Origin: Solea solea
Taxonomy: Eukaryota; Chordata; Actinopteri; Pleuronectiformes; Soleidae
NCBI RefSeq assembly: GCF_958295425.1
Contig: NC_081149.1
Coordinates: 20,140,753 to 20,204,752 of the forward strand
Direction of reading: 5' to 3'
Length of the DNA: 64,000 nucleotides
The notes under the pieces were generated by a model, which did no database searches, was not told where the DNA came from, and saw nothing but the letters and a program-made list of their open reading frames with translations. This document shows positions 41,966 to 54,818 of the stretch, piece after piece. A program made the position numbers and the translations under genes. Every line of letters starts with the position of its first letter. Positions within the stretch are counted from its first letter, which is position 1.

Positions 41966-44535
41966 CTGTTAAAGAAAACAAGGACAAGGAGGACGAGAGG
42001 GACAGAGATGGACAGAGAGGGACAGAGAGGGGACATGTTTAAAAACCAGGGCCATTAAAACACAGAACAACAACTCAAAGACTTTATTGTATTTCACTGG
42101 GGGTGACCGTCTTGAAATGGAAGGAGCAGAAAACCAGAACATGTGCTTGTATAATAAGCAGGAGAAAACAATGTCTTAGGATACATAGAAACCTGGAATA
42201 CAGAATGAGTCTAATTTAATTTTTTTCTGTGTGACATCACTGAGCTGTTACAGAAAAACCAGGGCATGAGGCCAAGAGCCGAGTCAGCAGGGGTTTAACT
42301 GGCCATCGAGGTGTCCTGTTGAGTCTTATCTAGTACCACAGGAGAATTCAGTTTTCTGGGCCCAGAATCTTCTTCTTCCTTACACTAGAAAAAGAAAGAC
42401 GAATCCTCCACTTCACAGAACTGGCGTTTTTTGTTTTTTTACTGCACGTGTAAGAAAAAAACTTAACTGATGTCCTACTCTCTACATATAGTATAGAACA
42501 TATTTACACTTATTTACAAACTCTTATTTATCTAGATTGAGTGGTGCCGTGGTGCTGAGAGGAAGTGATTGACATGTGGATTAGAGAATGGGTTCCTCTG
42601 ATCTCATTCTTGCTCATTGTGGTCTGGCAAACCTTGATAGGGATTTGCTGGGAGTGAATTCACTTCAAGTAGGCTGTACGACAGATAAATGACACTTCAC
42701 TCAGACACTGACACAAACCCTCTCCTCTCTCTCTCTCTCTCTCGTCATCTGTCTCTGTAAGCGCCGCATATCTGCAGCAGCACACAACCAAGACAAGGAC
42801 ACTACCATTTCAGCTCGACTGAAGGATGTGATGTCAATTAACGTGTCACATGTCATTGTAAAAAGTAATATTACAAAAACATTGTTGTAACATTTATATG
42901 CTGAGCTGGCTCATCACTCTATTCTTCTCTGTGTTGGAAACATGGTGTCCGTACATTTCTCATCATATAAATCACCCGTGCTGGATTATGCCTTCATCCC
43001 ATGTGCCTCATAGTCTATAACACTAGGCTTTTATTTGGCTGCATTTTGAGCAAATATCCATTAAGGCATAATATATCCCATTATGTTTACAATAGTGTGG
43101 GGAAATCATCAGTTAATGACCTAAGAAAGATTTGATAATGAGATGGATCACATTAACAATAAATAATACAGTGCAATAATGTTGATGAAAAACTCATATA
43201 GTATGTTCATTATTTTATTTTTTTAATAAAACTTTATTTCCTACGGAAACGTATTGCATTCACCTAAATAATTTGCCTGACCCTGCATGGTGCTAACGTA
43301 TGTAAATAGTTCCATGTGACGTGTTGACGTACAGTAACTACCTTCTCTGCTGCTAAATTACCCGACATAAACATGTCTGTGCAGCATTTATTTTCATCAT
43401 GCTGGACGAGGAATTGAAAACTACAGACGTTCCATCCCTTGGATATCACACTGGATTAAAGTAAACAACTGGAACTGGGACATCTTTGCTTTCAAGCACC
43501 GATCAAGACGGGAAGCTTCTCCGCTATCTCAGTCACTCAGAAAAACTGACCCCCCCCCGAAATTTTTTTTTTCGGAAAAACATATCCCTAAAAAAATGAT
43601 GTAAAAACAGACACCCCCCAAAAAATGTTGTGGTGTTGTCCACTGTTGTCAACTGAGTGATGTATGAGCCTCATGTTATCTACTTCTCCAACCACACTGA
43701 CACACACACACACACACCAATCAATAGTGAACACTGCTTTACTTGTGTGGCCTCACAGAGTCTTTTATCATTATAAGAGTGCAACCTCCTCCTTCCGTCA
43801 CCTTTTCTTTTCTTTTTACCACAAAGGTGTCCAAGGGGAGAAGAAACAATTCACTGAAATGAGGGGGATACGATTGATCCGCAGTCAGTGCGATGCCAGT
43901 GGAACTGTATGAGGTGTGAAGCCACATTGATTTATTTAAGGGAAAGACAGTTTGTGCTTGTGCTGATCTGATGTCAGCCTCTGCTGATGCTTCCATGCCA
44001 CGTCTCCTTGAATACAGATTGAGGCCTTTAACAGCGGAACACCATTGTGATTCATTTAAGCCACGCATTTTCTTAAAGATAAGGTGTTCTTGGAAATAAA
44101 TTGGAAAAACAACTCTGCTTTTCTACTGAGAAATATGTCACTTGTACATCAAATTTTGAAATATCCATCATGGTTTTATATAAATTATTTAACGCTCCCG
44201 TTTACAGTGTGATGTGAGAACACGAACAGAAAAGATGGTACAGCCAATCAAAGTCGTCAATAAAAGAAATGCAGAAAATAAATAGGATATATATGGTCAA
44301 AGGAGTCAGCTAGTGATAGGAATGTGTTTTGATTGTTCTCAACATAACTGCGTACTCTATATTTAAACAACATGACTGAATCTTTCGATATTATCCTGTA
44401 AATCCAAGCTTCATGGTGGCTCATCGCACCAAAGTAACATCGCTTTGTGTGTAATCAATATTTCCATTTAAAAGTCTCCTCTGAATTCAATCAGGTGGTC
44501 AATCACATTCCGCCAAGGTTATCTGCTGCTCTGCT

Positions 44536-44566
44536 CTGCACTGCACTGCACTGCACTGCACTGCAG
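44536..44566. repeat. (CTGCA)n minisatellite
   Basis: Six units of the pentamer ctgca in tandem, partly self-complementary (TGCA). Confidence 0.85.
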
Positions 44567-46910
44567 GGGTATGTGCATTGTTTACTTATTGCCACTGTGT
44601 CTCACCATTATCTTTGCTAAATCAGGACAAATGATTGACTGCACTGTGTGGTTTTTCATGTGCGGCTGTAGATCCTACGCAGTTGGTCTGTAAAGAATTG
44701 AACATTCAGTATATGACTTAGACTGGGGATACAATAAAAACGAGATTAAAAACAAGTCATTATATGACTTCAAAAATGAGTTGTGTCTGGAGGACAACCT
44801 GACGTGATTCATTCTGTCACAGGCAGAGTAGAAACAAGGAGAAAAGGAGGAAAAGTGAGATAGGAAAAAAATAGGAAACCGGCTTTGCTGTGTTGCGCAT
44901 GTGGAGTCGCTGCCATGAGCCATTAAACATTAAAATTATTTATGCTTCATGCGCTTTAAATTTTAATGTCACCAGGATTGTGATTTATTTTGGTATGTAT
45001 GGGTTAATAGGAAAGGTTATTATTTTTGCATGTGAATTTGTCCGTGCTTCTTCCAAAAAAAGGCACATATGTTAGGAAAATGAAGGATTTGGTGTTGTTG
45101 TTTCTGTTGTTGTTGACTTTATAATAGCTGGTACATGAGTTTTCAGTAGATAGCATTATAAACCATAAAGACGGTAACTTGTGGCATTTTGAGCTACTTG
45201 GACATTTGACAAAATCAAATCATTCATGTTACTGGTTAAAGATTTTCCCTCTCTCTGATCACAACTGTATATCAATGGTATCATTTCATTGCTGAAATGA
45301 TTGCCAGAATTTTGGTCTCTGGTGATTCAATAATATAAAAATAACAAAAAAAACTATAACTATAATAATAAAAAGTAGATGAATGTGATTGGATAAATCT
45401 GTGACAATGACTTTCTACTCTAAACCATTTAAAAATATATACCCTTTTTTTTTTTGAGAAGAAGCCACTCTCTTACGGTTTTAGTCTATAGTCAGACTAT
45501 AGATTGACCAGAAGTCCTCATGAAAACTATGACCTGGTCCCAATGAGGCAGATCCTCAAATTTAGGGTTAGGATTTGAATTGCGGTGGCTTTCCAGTTGC
45601 TTTGGCTTGCACTTGTTTTGTAAGTGTTAAACAATCTGAAGCCATGATGACTACTGTCACGCTCTGTGGTCAGGGGTAGATGAGAGGATTTACCTTTGTT
45701 CACAGGACAGAGATTAAGAAAGGGAGGTTTAGTGAAGCCTAGGTGAGTTTTGCCAAATGCCTTCATTTGGGAATGACTGCTACCGCCCTCTGAGAGAAAC
45801 TCTAAAGTGAACCGAGTCCGGTCAATGACCAGTTTGATTGACCTTTGCTAAATTTGATCGACAATCATTGATTTATTTTTATATATAAAGCAGATGTTAC
45901 CGATGCACAAATAGCAGCCTTTACACATTATGCAACAGCTGTTATGCAACAGCTTGGTAGAACACAATAACTTTACTCTTTATTCATGTCACATAATTTA
46001 TGTGAATGCGTGTGAATATACACATCACACACTGTTAATACTAATGATAAATGAATAAAAGTCATAAGCTCAGTTGCACAGTCAGAGATGAAAGGAAGCA
46101 TAAGCGTTCAGAGTGTCGGAACATTTGCATAAAATATTATCATACAAATTAAAGATATAAATTCCCTTTAATTTATGGCAGCATTTAAAGCACCGGCATT
46201 ACGAGTGATAAAATTCATACATATTTCATTATGTAAAAAAATATGATGCACTTTCAATGAACAGAGTATTGTTCTGTCTATAAATATTCATGGTTCATAC
46301 ACATCTACTGTGTGGAGTAAATGCAATTCATAACCATGTGATCATCAACACAATCAGTGACTACTTCGAGTGTTTTACTGCATCAGCATTTTGACTAAGT
46401 ACCCTGCAGCATGGGCATGAAACTGTATCCAGTCTTATTAGGTGTAATTAAAACCTGACCTTGACGATGTAAGCACTCGCATAATAAAACATTACTGCTG
46501 TGCCTCAGATCCTGGCAGCAAACCATTTCTTTCAGATACTAATTACCCTGTTGATATACTTTCTTCATATCTGGATCTAATCTCTCTTTTTATTGGACCT
46601 TGTAAAAAAGTAGATTGAATTCCCTTAGAACTTTCTTTATTACCTTTCTGAGCTCTGCATCTGGGATTTGATTACAAAACAACACAAGAACCACTCCAAC
46701 GTCAATATCAGCCATTCTATTACATGTACTAGAAATTGGTCATCAAGGCACCCCCATCAAATTTGTCTGCTTTCATTTACTTGATTTCTGGTTGACAGCT
46801 GGGAAGGTGGAAGAGGGACAAGAGACACAAGAGAGATGTCCAGTTGCCCTTCCCTTTTTGTTATGTACAATCCATGCCCATTGCAACTACTTTAATACTT
46901 GATATACTCA

Positions 46911-47230
46911 CCTGTCAGGGTCCTGTAGTATCTGACTTCACCATTGGATGGTGGTACAAGTCTGGACGCTAGGAATAGGACGCAGTCCTACCAAAGAAGA
47001 AGAGAACGATGCTACAGCTCCCTTGGACCCGTCTGGTTGGAGTGGCTCACAGCTGCAAGGCGCGTCGAGCGGGTTCGAGGGTCGCCAGGTCGAGGCTCGA
47101 ATGACTATCCTTTGCGACTTCTTATGTTGTCAAATGATTTTCTTCTGTGTGGTGAGCGGGGCTTAATACTCCACCTACTGGTGGGGCGGAAGTTCAGTTC
47201 GTTCATGCGCTGTCTTTGCGCACCCGATGT
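46911..47230 (+). mobile_element. Truncated second copy of the Harbinger-like MITE
   Basis: Aligned with the reverse complement of 39885-40336, with long shared runs such as aagaagaagagaacgatgct and gtacaagtctggacgct. Both terminal repeats are lost. Open frames of 72 and 120 codons here are by-products of the element. Confidence 0.8.
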
Positions 47231-47789
47231 GGCTTGTGTCACCGTCTTTGGCCCACAACCCTATGACATTGATCGAAGCCACCACATGTACCACTTTGTT
47301 TTTTAGAACCAATTGACATGTGGAAAGCTGTCAGCCGTTTGCTGCCTGATGAATTGGATCAGATGAGAAGGAGATGATCAGAAAGACTGAACAAATAGTA
47401 AAGGTGAACTGGGAATGTCGAGCAAGGGGCACTTTTCAGCAGATCCTGAATTTTGTGAAATCAAGAGCTAGACCAAGATGTGCAAAGGTCCAGAAAACCT
47501 CTATGGTCCACAGGTCAAAGTAACAGGTAGAGCAAGAACCTGCAACCAATTTCTCTTCCTTGCAAACTCCAACAATAAAACACTGAGAAAAACATCCTAT
47601 CTGAGACGACACAGTGAAACTTGCACGGTAATTCCCTTCGTGTGGATGGGATTAGAGATCCCAGTAAGCATCAGCTGTCTCTAGTGTTACTGAGGAACAT
47701 CGTACAGTGCACTTTAGGAAGCTTAAGCTTAAGCGGGTAGAGCCCAGTATCATTTAAAAGAACAAATAGTTTGTGGGGACAAACTGAAC

Positions 47790-48185
47790 TGAATCACTTA
47801 TTGAAACGATTAATTCAACTCACAGTTTAGCTGAGCTGAGCTTTGCAACTAGAGTGAGGCAGTGGCCAGCAGGCGGGGCAAAAGTGATTCATTCACTGAA
47901 AATGAGTCAGTCAGTCACTGAGTGAGGGAATCACCATGTGTCTGCTGAGCTAAATGCTAATGTAGCCAGGCATTGGCACATTTCTAAAAGCTCATGATGT
48001 AACAGGGGGGTCTGGTGTATTCAGTGACCACACTGATGAAAGCCGGCGATCGTGAGCCAAATCACAACCCATTCAGCTGTATTTCAATTCAGAGACTGGA
48101 TGTCAGACCAGAGTCTGCGCTCCAGTCTTGCGCAGTGAGTTTTAATGAACTGATTCTAATGATTCAATACGCTGAAAAGAGCCCA
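47790..48185 (+). repeat. Dispersed repeat, copy 1
   Basis: Contains tgattcattcactgaaaatg, gatgaaagccggcgatcgtgag and tgattctaatgattcaatac. The last two blocks recur, in order, at 50500-50660 (gctgaaagccacgattgcgag, gtgattctaatgattcag). Confidence 0.55.
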
Positions 48186-48802
48186 TAAAAGTTTCCGTCT
48201 GTACGTGAAAGCATAAATGGAAGGATTCATGTATTCTTGATTCTCTGTGCATTTGCATGGTTGTGTGTGTTGGAGTGTGCGTTAAGTGAGTGTTTATTAA
48301 AACATTGATTGATATCCCTCAGTGTGGGATGGTGTTATTTTTCCAGGTTACTGTCAAAGCACTGTATTTATAATGAGACATCTAATTAGTTGTATGACTG
48401 CCCTTGTATAAAATTTGATGGGTTTTTTTTCAGAGAAAACCACTTTGAAAGTGCCCAAGATTTATTACTGTTGCAACTTCATTACGAAATGCTTTGTAGA
48501 AGCTCAGTGACCGTGCTGCCACTGGAATACACCGTCACCAGAAAAACAACAAGGTCATTTGCACAAAATTGTAATTTCTTTAGGGTAATGGGAACCTATT
48601 TTTGATTGGATTATCATTTTTTCAGCACTTGCCACCTGATGTACTGAGAGCATTAATCTGATGATGGTACACAGGAGAAAATAAAAATCACACCAACTTT
48701 ATCAAACCACAGAAAGATATACAATTAAATCTCTGCCATTACTGATTTTGACATGAATGCAAGATACTTATGTATATAGTAGATTATACTATACAAACAA
48801 CC

Positions 48803-49240
48803 TTTGTTCGTGAGGGGGCCAAGATAACCAGGAGCAGATTGGCAATACCGGAGTATAGCCAGCTTTGTGCAGCCTGAGACTGGAAGATGCTGGCGGATGT
48901 TGGCCAGCGGCTTGTATTTGCTCCAAAAATTGCAACCACCACGCCAAGACCTGACCTGGTATTCTGGTCTCCATCTCTTAGGAAGGTCTTCTTCACCAAG
49001 CTGACTGTGCCCTGGAAGGGCTCGGTAGATGAGGCATACGAAAGGAAGCACTTACAGTATGCCGATCTAGCTGCTGAAGCACAACAATGAGGCTGGAATG
49101 CCAAAGTCCGCCGTGTGGAGTGCAGAGGGTTTGTGGCGTCATCTACCACCAGACTGCTCAAAGACCTGGGAGTCAGAGCCTAGCCATTAAAGCTGCTTCA
49201 GAGGCAGCTGAGAGGAGCAGTTAATGGCTCTGGCTGAGCA
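48803..49240 (+). pseudogene. Non-LTR retrotransposon C-terminal remnant
   Basis: A frame from 48803 reads FVREGAKITRSRLAIPEYSQ, then a stop, then DWKMLADVGQRL, RPDLVFWSPSLRKVF, LTVPWKGSVDEAYERKHLQY, a second stop, GWNAKVRRVECRGFV and RLLKDLGVRA before a third stop. This fits the C-terminal segment of fish non-LTR elements with a restriction-like endonuclease (R2/NeSL-type), with RPD and the T-V-P strand as the nuclease core. Assignment to a clade is from memory. Three in-frame stops show it is dead. Confidence 0.65.
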
Positions 49241-50499
49241 AAAAGACACTTGCTGGGCCTCAAAGTAGCAGATAAGGATGACACACAAGGGGGTGAAGTC
49301 TGAAGTCACCGTTGAGCCCTGTGGAGGCTTAAATCAATGAAACGCTTATGATGGAGTGTGCCCACTCTGTGTCACTTCCCATGGTCAACAACACCACTCT
49401 CTTAGCACACGCTGGCACATAAAGGATAATTGTTTCTTCAATCTGAAGATCTGGATGAATCCAGTGGCCGCTGAGAAAGATCAGCTGACGACAAGGGAAA
49501 GTGGTGACAAAGTTGCTGCTCAGGAAATTCTGCACTTGGTTTTACTAACAACAGGCCAGGCATAAAGAAAATCCTAATTATTTAAACAAAAAAACCTGGT
49601 GGGATGATGTGAATAATGAATGTCTCTCACAGCCTCTTGGGAGGGAGGGAAGATAGCTGGGCATACAAAGTGAAGATCACATCTTGTCACAACACTGTGA
49701 CAGCATTTTTTTTCTAAGCCATTAATCTTTTGCCTAGAAGCTTGAGCTCCTTTCATTTGCAGAAATAAAACTGGCAAATCAAAGGTTTGTAATATGTGAG
49801 CCAAACAGTCACATCATCTCACAATGGTTGTTTGATTGGTGCAGACAGACTGGTTTGGTCTGCTTTTTATACAAATATGTGAACCTACTGTTCTGCCTTT
49901 GACTCTCAGAGTCTCTCTGTCCTCTTCACTGTGTATTCCCTTTAGCAAATCTACTGGGACATAACTCTCACTGCAAATGAAAAACCATCCCCTCAAAGTC
50001 CTACACTTTTTTAACCACCTAATGCCTTGTCTCTTTCAGAACACATACAGTAAAGCTATCCTTGCCAGGACGCTACATAAAAACCTATTGCTTGTAGAAA
50101 GCGTAATCAAAACCTTTTCATCAGTTTTAACCATAATGAGTTCATGCTTTAACCTTTACTATTCACTCATGCCTGGGTCCAAGTTCTGTGTCTGCAGAGC
50201 ACAGCTATATATTTCCTGCATAGACATAATGGCTGTTCTTCTATTCATACTAAAATAACATCCGAGTACTCGATCTCACATTCCATTCCAGCAGCAACGA
50301 TGTCTTACACGGAGGGTTGCTCCCATTGTGTATGTGTGGTGTCTGCAGTTTCAGTCTTCTTTATTGCATCTTTAGACAAAAGAATGCACCACAAACTGGA
50401 CTTGAAAGTGCTGTGCTACAGGAAGCATGGACAGATAATGACATTTATGTGAGACGGACCATAAATGTGGAGAAAAAATGGAAATGATTTGTATTTATT

Positions 50500-50660
50500 C
50501 TAGCGACAGCACTGCTGAAAGCCACGATTGCGAGCGGTGAGCTGCATCACAAACCATACCGTGGTATTTCATTTCAGTGACTGTGTCAGACTGAGTCCGG
50601 TCAACTAAGCATTTTAAGTAAGTGATTCTAATGATTCAGTTCACTGAAAACAACTGCTTT
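50500..50660 (+). repeat. Dispersed repeat, copy 2
   Basis: Shares gctgaaagcc-cgattgcgagcg, cagactgagtc and gattctaatgattcagttcac with 47790-48185. Same orientation, shorter. Confidence 0.55.
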
Positions 50661-50859
50661 ACAATGCACGAGTCACAAGTTTGTGCGTGTTGCATAGAAA
50701 GCAACATCATGGCAGTTTCATGCAGCCGTGCTATGATGACTCCGCCCATGTTGAGGAGGTACTATAGTAATGGAAAATCAACCAAACAAAAAAGAGTCGA
50801 GCTGTGCCTTGCCGTACCGTACGTATAGTGGAAAAGCGCCATAAGGAACCAGGTGTGGG

Positions 50860-50965
50860 ACCTGCATTCCTTGGTCCCTTACCCTAACCTTAACCCTAAC
50901 ATGACAAAACGCCTAACTGTAACCTTTACAACAAACGTAATTCTAATCCTTACCCTAAAAACAAA
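50860..50965 (+). repeat. Telomere-like degenerate CCCTAA-type tract
   Basis: Contains ttaccctaaccttaaccctaa and related words, less regular than a telomere. It resembles the cores at 1-170 and 33.7 kb but lacks their flanks. The preceding 50790-50850 includes a taccgtac...tggaaaagcgcc string found at MITE ends in fish. Confidence 0.5.
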
Positions 50966-52369
50966 ATATCCACACTTTCCCTTCTGATGGTTTTTACATG
51001 TGAAGTGCTGTACACACACACACAGACACAATCACACAACAGCAGCAGTCTTTTGGAAGTTTGACAAGGGGCTCAGCAGGAGGACCGCAGGAAGCTGGGA
51101 ACGAGAGAATGATGTGATGGAGCAGTGACAGGCAATGCTGGGAGGGAGATATCACAGTATGTGTGTGATGAAAGAGCAACAAAATGGAGACAGAGCAAAA
51201 GAGAATAATAAAGTGGAAGGAGTGGTATTGAGGCCTTGCTGTGAATCTCTCCACAGAGTGGTGATGTTCGATGGGCTACGGACATTGATGGAAGTTTGAG
51301 AGTTAAACGATTGAAACTAAAGCAGAGAAACAAGCCTGCATAGGTATGGCCTAACAAGATAAACCATCTTGCTGCTTAATAACCAACACATCCTTCTCTT
51401 AGTCAAGCAGCATAAGAATTTCATTCCCACTGCTTCAGTTTATCTGATTATTTGAGCTTCTCAGTCATTAAAACAACTGGCTTGCTGACTGGCATATAAA
51501 TGTGGAAATTCAAGCCCTTCCTTACAGGTCCATTTACAGTCTTAATGTGTGTGTTTATTTTCCCTTGGAGCTCAAACGTACCATTATCATATCTATAAAG
51601 GTAACCGCAATAATCAGCTCTGCTCAACAGTTCTCTTGGTGGTCTTCACTTCATAAGGCACATGCTTCCTGGTGCAGTAGAAACAGTTTAATAGTCTTAT
51701 TCTGACATAGCACACTGTACAAACTTTCTTTCCAGCTTGTGTTGGAGTAAAACATGAACGTATCCCTTTTATTTTACACATTGTAAACCTTCATCAAGGT
51801 AGCTGAGACGGAGGAGCCATATTTAGACATGAAGTTTGGAATTGAGTATAAAGAAACGGGAACTTGCTTTTCCTGCTTTGTTTGCACATGAGCTCACATG
51901 AGCAGACGTTATCCGGAAGGTAGAGACTTGAGATCTGGCAGTTTGAGGAAACAGCTTTCGCAGACATTTGCATTCTGACTTAAAGCCCCTCCAGACAATT
52001 TTATGAAAATGTCTGCACTTCACTTTTTGGCTTTAAGTTGCTGTAATGATATTCAAACTATTAAATTGTGTAAAAATGCATTCATACTGGCCCCCTAAGT
52101 CTTATTTTTACCATGCTATCCTCTTGACTATACTGGAATGCAGTTCGGATTGAAAAACGCTTTATAGGGCTGCTTATCCTGCCCGATTGATTTATAAAAT
52201 TTTTGCCTTGCAAAACATTGATATTCAAGGCCTGCAAAATCACTATCTACTCAATGATTCTAATCTACATTTGCAATTTGCCCTTATGCTTGGCTGCTAT
52301 TCATTTATTTTCCCATTACACAAGTTATTTAAATAGTGTATCTGAACAGGATAAAAGGTGGTTGCTGTT

Positions 52370-52450
52370 ACTTTCTGCCTAAATGTCACTGGATTAGAAC
52401 ATCTGTTAAATGCTTACATTTCATGTAATGAGATAATGAAATGTAATGAA
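52370..52450 (+). repeat. Second copy of the SINE-like fragment
   Basis: Reads aaatgtcactggattagaac, atctgttaaatgc, then catgtaatgag, the reverse complement pattern of 27531-27580. Heavily mutated. Confidence 0.4.
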
Positions 52451-54189
52451 TATTTTTTTGGTCTCTGGCACAAAGCCGACCGTTTCCTCTGAGCAGGAAG
52501 GCTCTGCCCTCACATCTGATCAAATTACGCAGGAAGAACAGCGCACCACCTTCAGCATATTTTTTTCAGAAGGTGGTTTCAGATAAAGTCAGTCTGCCTG
52601 ATTTATTGAGTTTAGGAGCATGCGTTCAACTGTTGACATTTCAGTGAAGTGGTATAGGCTTGATAGACCCTGAAAGGTCTGCGAAATAAATACTGGAGTA
52701 GACACCAAGAGTAGATCTCAAGGGAGCAAGGGCGTTTGAAACAAAAAAAACATCTAAATTGAAAAAGGTTTTAATTTGGTGCTCATATTTCAATAATGAG
52801 GCCATTTGTGGACGCTTTAGTATTCTGTGAATCAACTCCATGACATTGTAAGGGAAATAAAATAAACGGAATATGTCATTGAAGGGATTTTGTACCTCAG
52901 AAAGTTACCATGACACACACACACACAAAGTAATATTCTGTGTCATTATCTTTTTTTTCCCCCACATGCGCTATTATATTATTGTGTCTCAGTGGTTGTC
53001 TTTTTCCATTTGTCTGTCTCAGATTGAAAAGTGCCCCATAACAAAAATATGGACGTTCAGATTGGTGAAGGGAACATGAAAAGGCAGAGATGGATGTAAA
53101 AAAAAGACAGAATACTGTATGAGAAAGAAAGAAAAACTGAAGCGGTGGGCATGGGTAGAATGAGACAGCAGGGGGTTGGTTGTTGACAGCAAAATGAGGA
53201 TTCATTTGCCTGTTAATAAGAAATCCAATCCAATCTCCTCTGCTGTCTGTTTTTGTGCAACTGTGTGTTTGTTGGTCTGATGCTCAGGCAACAGGAGCCA
53301 CGTGCTTCACCATCGCTCTGTCTTTAAATACCAAAGTGCTGAGTCAGATGTTATTCTTCTGACTTCTGACTCTGAACAATCAGATCATGTGTAGATATGA
53401 GGTTTCACACATCGGGCACATTTTGATACAAAGCATCGGTTGCCGTTGCAGGGCCTGCAGGATCTTGGGTGACACACAACCTCTGTCTGAAGTACAAAGA
53501 TATCAAAAGACCGTGATGACAGAATAATGATTGGCCTGACTCTGCACAGAGGAATGATGCCCTCACAGAAGTGAGAACAAAAAATTGGACTCCAAAGGCT
53601 GTGTACGATGTGATTTAGGGAAAAGATGAACGAGTGTGGAGACAGGTGACAGTCAGTCATCTGTCCCTCAACGAGGACAGGTTGAAAAATCTCTGAGGTC
53701 AGTATTGGCTCTCTCTAAGCTATGATAATACTGATCTGACATCTAAGATCTCTTTCACTCGTCTCGTGAAAATGAAAACATTTAAAACATTCGCCACCTT
53801 TTTGCCTAAATCAAGTGTAAATGTGAGAGGACTTGTCATCAATCAGCTGTCAGCAATGTCTTGAGCATCTGACAGAACGATTAAACAAGGGCATTTATGG
53901 TGGGCGCACAAACGTGTGTAAGCATGCCCTGAAATGCAAAGTGTTGTACAGAGAAACTAGTCTGGATGACCAAGAAGTCAACAAGATTGATGACAATACA
54001 TATAGTGTTTACACAGGGAAGTCGACCACTTATTTTTCAAATATCGTAACCTTCTCTGATTTACACATGAGCGCCTTTGCTTTCACACACCTCACATGTG
54101 TAATAAGCTACATTAAAGTAGTAAAATTGTTGTTTTACAAATGTATAAACCGCTGTACTGCAGTGTAAAAGTTGTCTCCTTCTACTTCT

Positions 54190-54413
54190 GGGTCAAAGAC
54201 CAAGGAGGAAACAGAACGCCAAGTCAGACTCCAGTCCGATAAGAGTATACGTGCAGAAGTAATCGGACTATGACTCGCATTATCAAGGTATGTTAGTCTG
54301 ACTAAGACTAGCTCAATTTAAGTCGGACTAACGTGTTGAAATGACATTAAGAAAACCGCATTATTGTCTTAGTCTGACTAATACTAACATTTAACATGCA
54401 TGTAAACGCACTG
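54190..54413 (-). mobile_element. MITE with tgtaaacgcactg end, copy 1
   Basis: Right end catgcatgtaaacgcactg; inside, repeated cttagtctgacta and gtcggacta words. Aligns in inverted orientation with 57572-57758. The left end is not clear. Confidence 0.6.
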
Positions 54414-54818
54414 ATTGACTCTCTGCTCCATCGAGCTGCTTATGAAGACAAATTTACTCCAAATCAACTTCCCTTTTGGATGCCTCCATTGTATGTGCAC
54501 CTTAGTAATGAAAAATTACTTAACACAAAAACTTATGGAGCCCCTGTGCTCATCACACACCTGCATGTTATTCTGGCTATTCTAAGTAAAAAGCAAGCTT
54601 TTATGGATGCTGCTCACCTTTTCTCTGCAGACATAGTCGGGCTAAATATGATGTTTAACCTGTTCAAAGTTGTAGTCAAATGGGAGGAAATTTGTAATAA
54701 TGCAAGAGGGAAAAACACGTTGACAGTAAACCACCACAACAGTACAACGAATGAAGAAATTATGCAGCGTAAAACAGGAAGTAAACGGGAAAATATACGT
54801 AAAGTAAAACTAACATAA
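54396..54818 (+). other. Unrecognised 140-codon open frame beside a MITE
   Basis: Frame starts in the MITE terminal repeat and runs to 54818 without a stop. The middle (PLYVHLSNEKLL, MDAAHLFSADIVGLNMMF) is not low complexity, but I recognise no family. It may be part of a longer mobile element or a chance frame. No promoter or splice evidence. Confidence 0.2.

Noticed and set aside
42720..42900. pvalb non-coding first exon and promoter (CT tract at 42721, TATA-like string at 42893-42900 minus strand)
   Set aside because: A first exon must exist upstream of 41965, but no donor and promoter combination stands out enough to annotate.
46944..47306. 120- and 72-codon frames
   Set aside because: Lie inside the second Harbinger-like MITE copy and match its non-coding sequence.
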